Shown here: in pieces, positions 62,408-64,000 of the stretch | Layout: every line of letters begins with the position of its first letter | Numbering within the stretch: position 1 is the stretch's first letter | Assembly (NCBI RefSeq): GCF_000218895.1 | Contig: NC_015703.1 | Coordinates: 4,973,001 to 5,037,000, forward strand | Direction: 5' to 3' | From: Runella slithyformis DSM 19594 | GTDB taxonomy: Bacteria; Bacteroidota; Bacteroidia; Cytophagales; Spirosomataceae | Length of the DNA stretch: 64,000 bases | The notes under the pieces: generated by a model | Seen by the model: only the letters and a program-made list of their open reading frames with translations | What the model was told of the DNA's origin: nothing | Databases searched by the model: none | Position numbers and translations under genes: made by a program

Positions 62408-63757
62408 TTAAATGACTCCATTGATAATTTGTATGATATCATTATAGTTAGTGTTTGTTTCAATACTATTCTGTTCAGGAATAATGCCTTGGCTGACAGT
62501 TGATCTGCGGTCTAAAATCAACCTATAAGCCGGAAAAATAACTTCTATTTTAGAATTAGGCAGAGTAAGTGTGGGGAATGTACCGCCATTGTTACCATTA
62601 TATCCTCCACCTGCCTGAGTGCCATAAAAGTTGGCATTGGTAAATTGCTTAAGCCAAGAAGTAACCATTGTTGAGGCAGAAGCCGTAAAGCCATCAGTGA
62701 GTACAAATATCTGACCGTTAAAATTGTTCTTCTTTTTGGGTGTATACCTGTATAAGAATTCTTTACCTAATGCTGTTTTATGCCCTTTATGAACATTGCC
62801 GATGTTGTACTTTAATTTAGAAAGAAACAGAAAAAATTTACCCTTCCCATCTAAGTAACTTTTCGTTTTTAATTTGGGTTGCAAAATAGAGTAGCTAAAT
62901 ACAGAGTCTGCCAAATAGCGCGTGAGTTCAATGGATGCTTTTCTGTTTCCGCCTGTATTTTGGCGTAGATCTATAATTAGCTGTTTGCTGTTTCTGTCAG
63001 CAATTGCTCTGAATGATTTTTGAATGAAATTAATGTCTGATTTTGAGAAATCTGTAAATCTCAGTATGGGTATTTTATTTTGAAAAGACAGGAAATTTCC
63101 GTTGTTAATGAGGTGATATTCTCTGGGGCTTTTAGCCTCAATGTCAAATATTCCTTTTGGGGTTGCAGGTAATGTAAAAACCCCTTTGTCAGTGATAATT
63201 TCGTACACTGATGGGTTGTTTAATAAAACGGCGATAAGTTTAGTGGAAGCAAGCTGAAAATATTGTTTTGCAAAAGCGTCGCTCTTCCCGTCACTTGCTT
63301 TATATTGACTAAAAGCTTGTATGATTTTTGAGGATTCTGTTTTGTTTATTGAAAGTATTTTGTGTCCGATTAAAAGAGTATCTGTACAATTTTTTACGAT
63401 AATTTCTGAATTAGACATTTTTAAAGCGCAGGGAAAATAGCTGAAAGTGGAAGAGGGCAATAACAAAGGATTTTTTTTAATACTTGTATGAACACAGCCA
63501 ACATTAAAAATCGCTTTTTCAATCCATAATGTGTATTCAAAGGGCTTGAGAGTGTCTGATACTGTTTTTTTTGCCTCGATGATAACATTTTGTATGTCTT
63601 CCGTTTTTTTGTCTTTGTAGTTGACAGGGTGTCCGTTTTGCACTGCCTCATTCAAATAAGTAAGATCAGAGAGTAGGCTGTTTTTGGTTAAATATTGCCC
63701 AAAAGCAGTTGAGAATGCCAGCGCAAGAATAAAGGTGTTCAGAATTTTCTTTGCCAT
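62408..63757 (-). CDS. S41-family serine peptidase (C-terminal processing protease-like)
   Basis: I start at the ATG 63755-63757 (AKKILNTFILALAFSTAFG, a signal peptide), giving 449 residues. The S41 core is visible: IPILRFTDFSK, KQLIIDLRQNTGGNRKASIEL, and the catalytic Ser in LTDGFTASASTMVTSW, with GTQAGGGYNGNNGG after it. A PDZ domain, common in such proteases, is not obvious. It would be exported and cleave peptides in the envelope. The frame is open further upstream, but that part has no signal or family similarity. Confidence 0.85.
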   Translation of the reverse strand: MAKKILNTFILALAFSTAFGQYLTKNSLLSDLTYLNEAVQNGHPVNYKDKKTEDIQNVIIEAKKTVSDTLKPFEYTLWIEKAIFNVGCVHTSIKKNPLLLPSSTFSYFPCALKMSNSEIIVKNCTDTLLIGHKILSINKTESSKIIQAFSQYKASDGKSDAFAKQYFQLASTKLIAVLLNNPSVYEIITDKGVFTLPATPKGIFDIEAKSPREYHLINNGNFLSFQNKIPILRFTDFSKSDINFIQKSFRAIADRNSKQLIIDLRQNTGGNRKASIELTRYLADSVFSYSILQPKLKTKSYLDGKGKFFLFLSKLKYNIGNVHKGHKTALGKEFLYRYTPKKKNNFNGQIFVLTDGFTASASTMVTSWLKQFTNANFYGTQAGGGYNGNNGGTFPTLTLPNSKIEVIFPAYRLILDRRSTVSQGIIPEQNSIETNTNYNDIIQIINGVI

Positions 63758-64000
63758 ATTTATTGAAAGAAGGTTAATTTCTTTGTCCCGAAGTTGGCTT
63801 GTCAATCTCAACAAGCCTTTTTTGTATAAAACCCCATAGTGGGCCTTTGTGTTTTTGCTGTCATTTGTTTGTGCGTGTATAACGGTTTTCGGGAGATAGT
63901 TTTTGCCTGTAAAGAGGGGTCGGAAAGCCTGCTTTATCAGAATCGCCTGAACAACAGCGGGCAAATGCTCCCCGAAAAGAAAAAATTATCAGTAGGGCAT
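63758..64000. other. Window end, no gene supported
   Basis: About 240 bases. The minus-strand frame of the peptidase stays open to 63964 but looks non-coding. The next gene to the right is outside the window. Confidence 0.35.

Overview
The window looks like a chromosome segment of a Bacteroidota bacterium, probably order Cytophagales and close to Spirosomataceae. This is inferred from TAnnTTTG-type -7 promoter boxes, a bTHX ribosomal peptide, a TPR-PD40-CRD-OmpA envelope protein, a gliding-motility/type IX C-terminal domain and a ThuA-GSDH-cytochrome fusion. No species can be named from the sequence alone.

Layout. (1) 1-3.6 kb: right end of an integrative element (Toprim/zinc-ribbon primase-like protein, excisionase-like HTH, unknown protein, tyrosine integrase) lying against the 3' end of tRNA-Asp. 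(2) 3.8-36.3 kb: conserved core. It holds a Nif3-like protein, a C4 zinc-ribbon coiled coil, a sodium:solute symporter with a 54-residue membrane peptide, several SDR enzymes, dihydrofolate reductase, a PorE-like OmpA protein, TilS, a sugar isomerase plus ThuA/GSDH pair, a NUDIX-type regulator, an ABC exporter, two paralogous lipoproteins, a class V aminotransferase-like protein, bTHX, LemA, an ECF sigma operon, MurQ, Psd, glutamate dehydrogenase, a TraR/DksA-like protein, a 2,4-dienoyl-CoA reductase and dienoyl-CoA isomerase pair, and a transsulfuration enzyme. (3) 36.46-45.77 kb: tRNA-Ser(TGA) followed by a compact 9.2-kb element bounded by a 13-bp direct repeat. It carries a primase, a RepA/DnaB-like ATPase, a TGTA-rich repeat spacer, two overlapping tyrosine recombinases, divergent HTH regulators with an operator, and a repeat-dense non-coding block of about 0.9 kb. 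(4) 45.8-50.2 kb: a graveyard with an integrase broken by a 172-bp MITE and a frameshift, an ISAs1 remnant, and fragments of a conjugative coupling protein and a helicase. (5) 50.4-57.2 kb: a type III CRISPR-Cas effector operon (Cas6, an HD-less Cas10/Cmr2-like protein with GGDD, a Csm3-like RAMP, a Csx10-like RAMP with an in-frame stop, a Card1/Can2-like nuclease fragment, a DxTHG-type CARF protein) cut by an IS630 and an IS5 element. No array and no cas1/cas2 are visible. (6) 57.2-64 kb: IS5, a PKD/type IX-sorted protein, a GNAT pseudogene, an ISKra4-family IS and an S41 peptidase.

The most interesting system is the type III CRISPR locus. Its effector appears unusually small and its two candidate signalling outputs are both damaged, so it is either a decayed relic or a reduced variant. 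The tRNA-Ser element is the second point of interest: it pairs two recombinases with a replication module, supplies its own terminator to the tRNA and displaces a hairpin that probably served it before. The third is a repeat-rich non-coding block inside that element.
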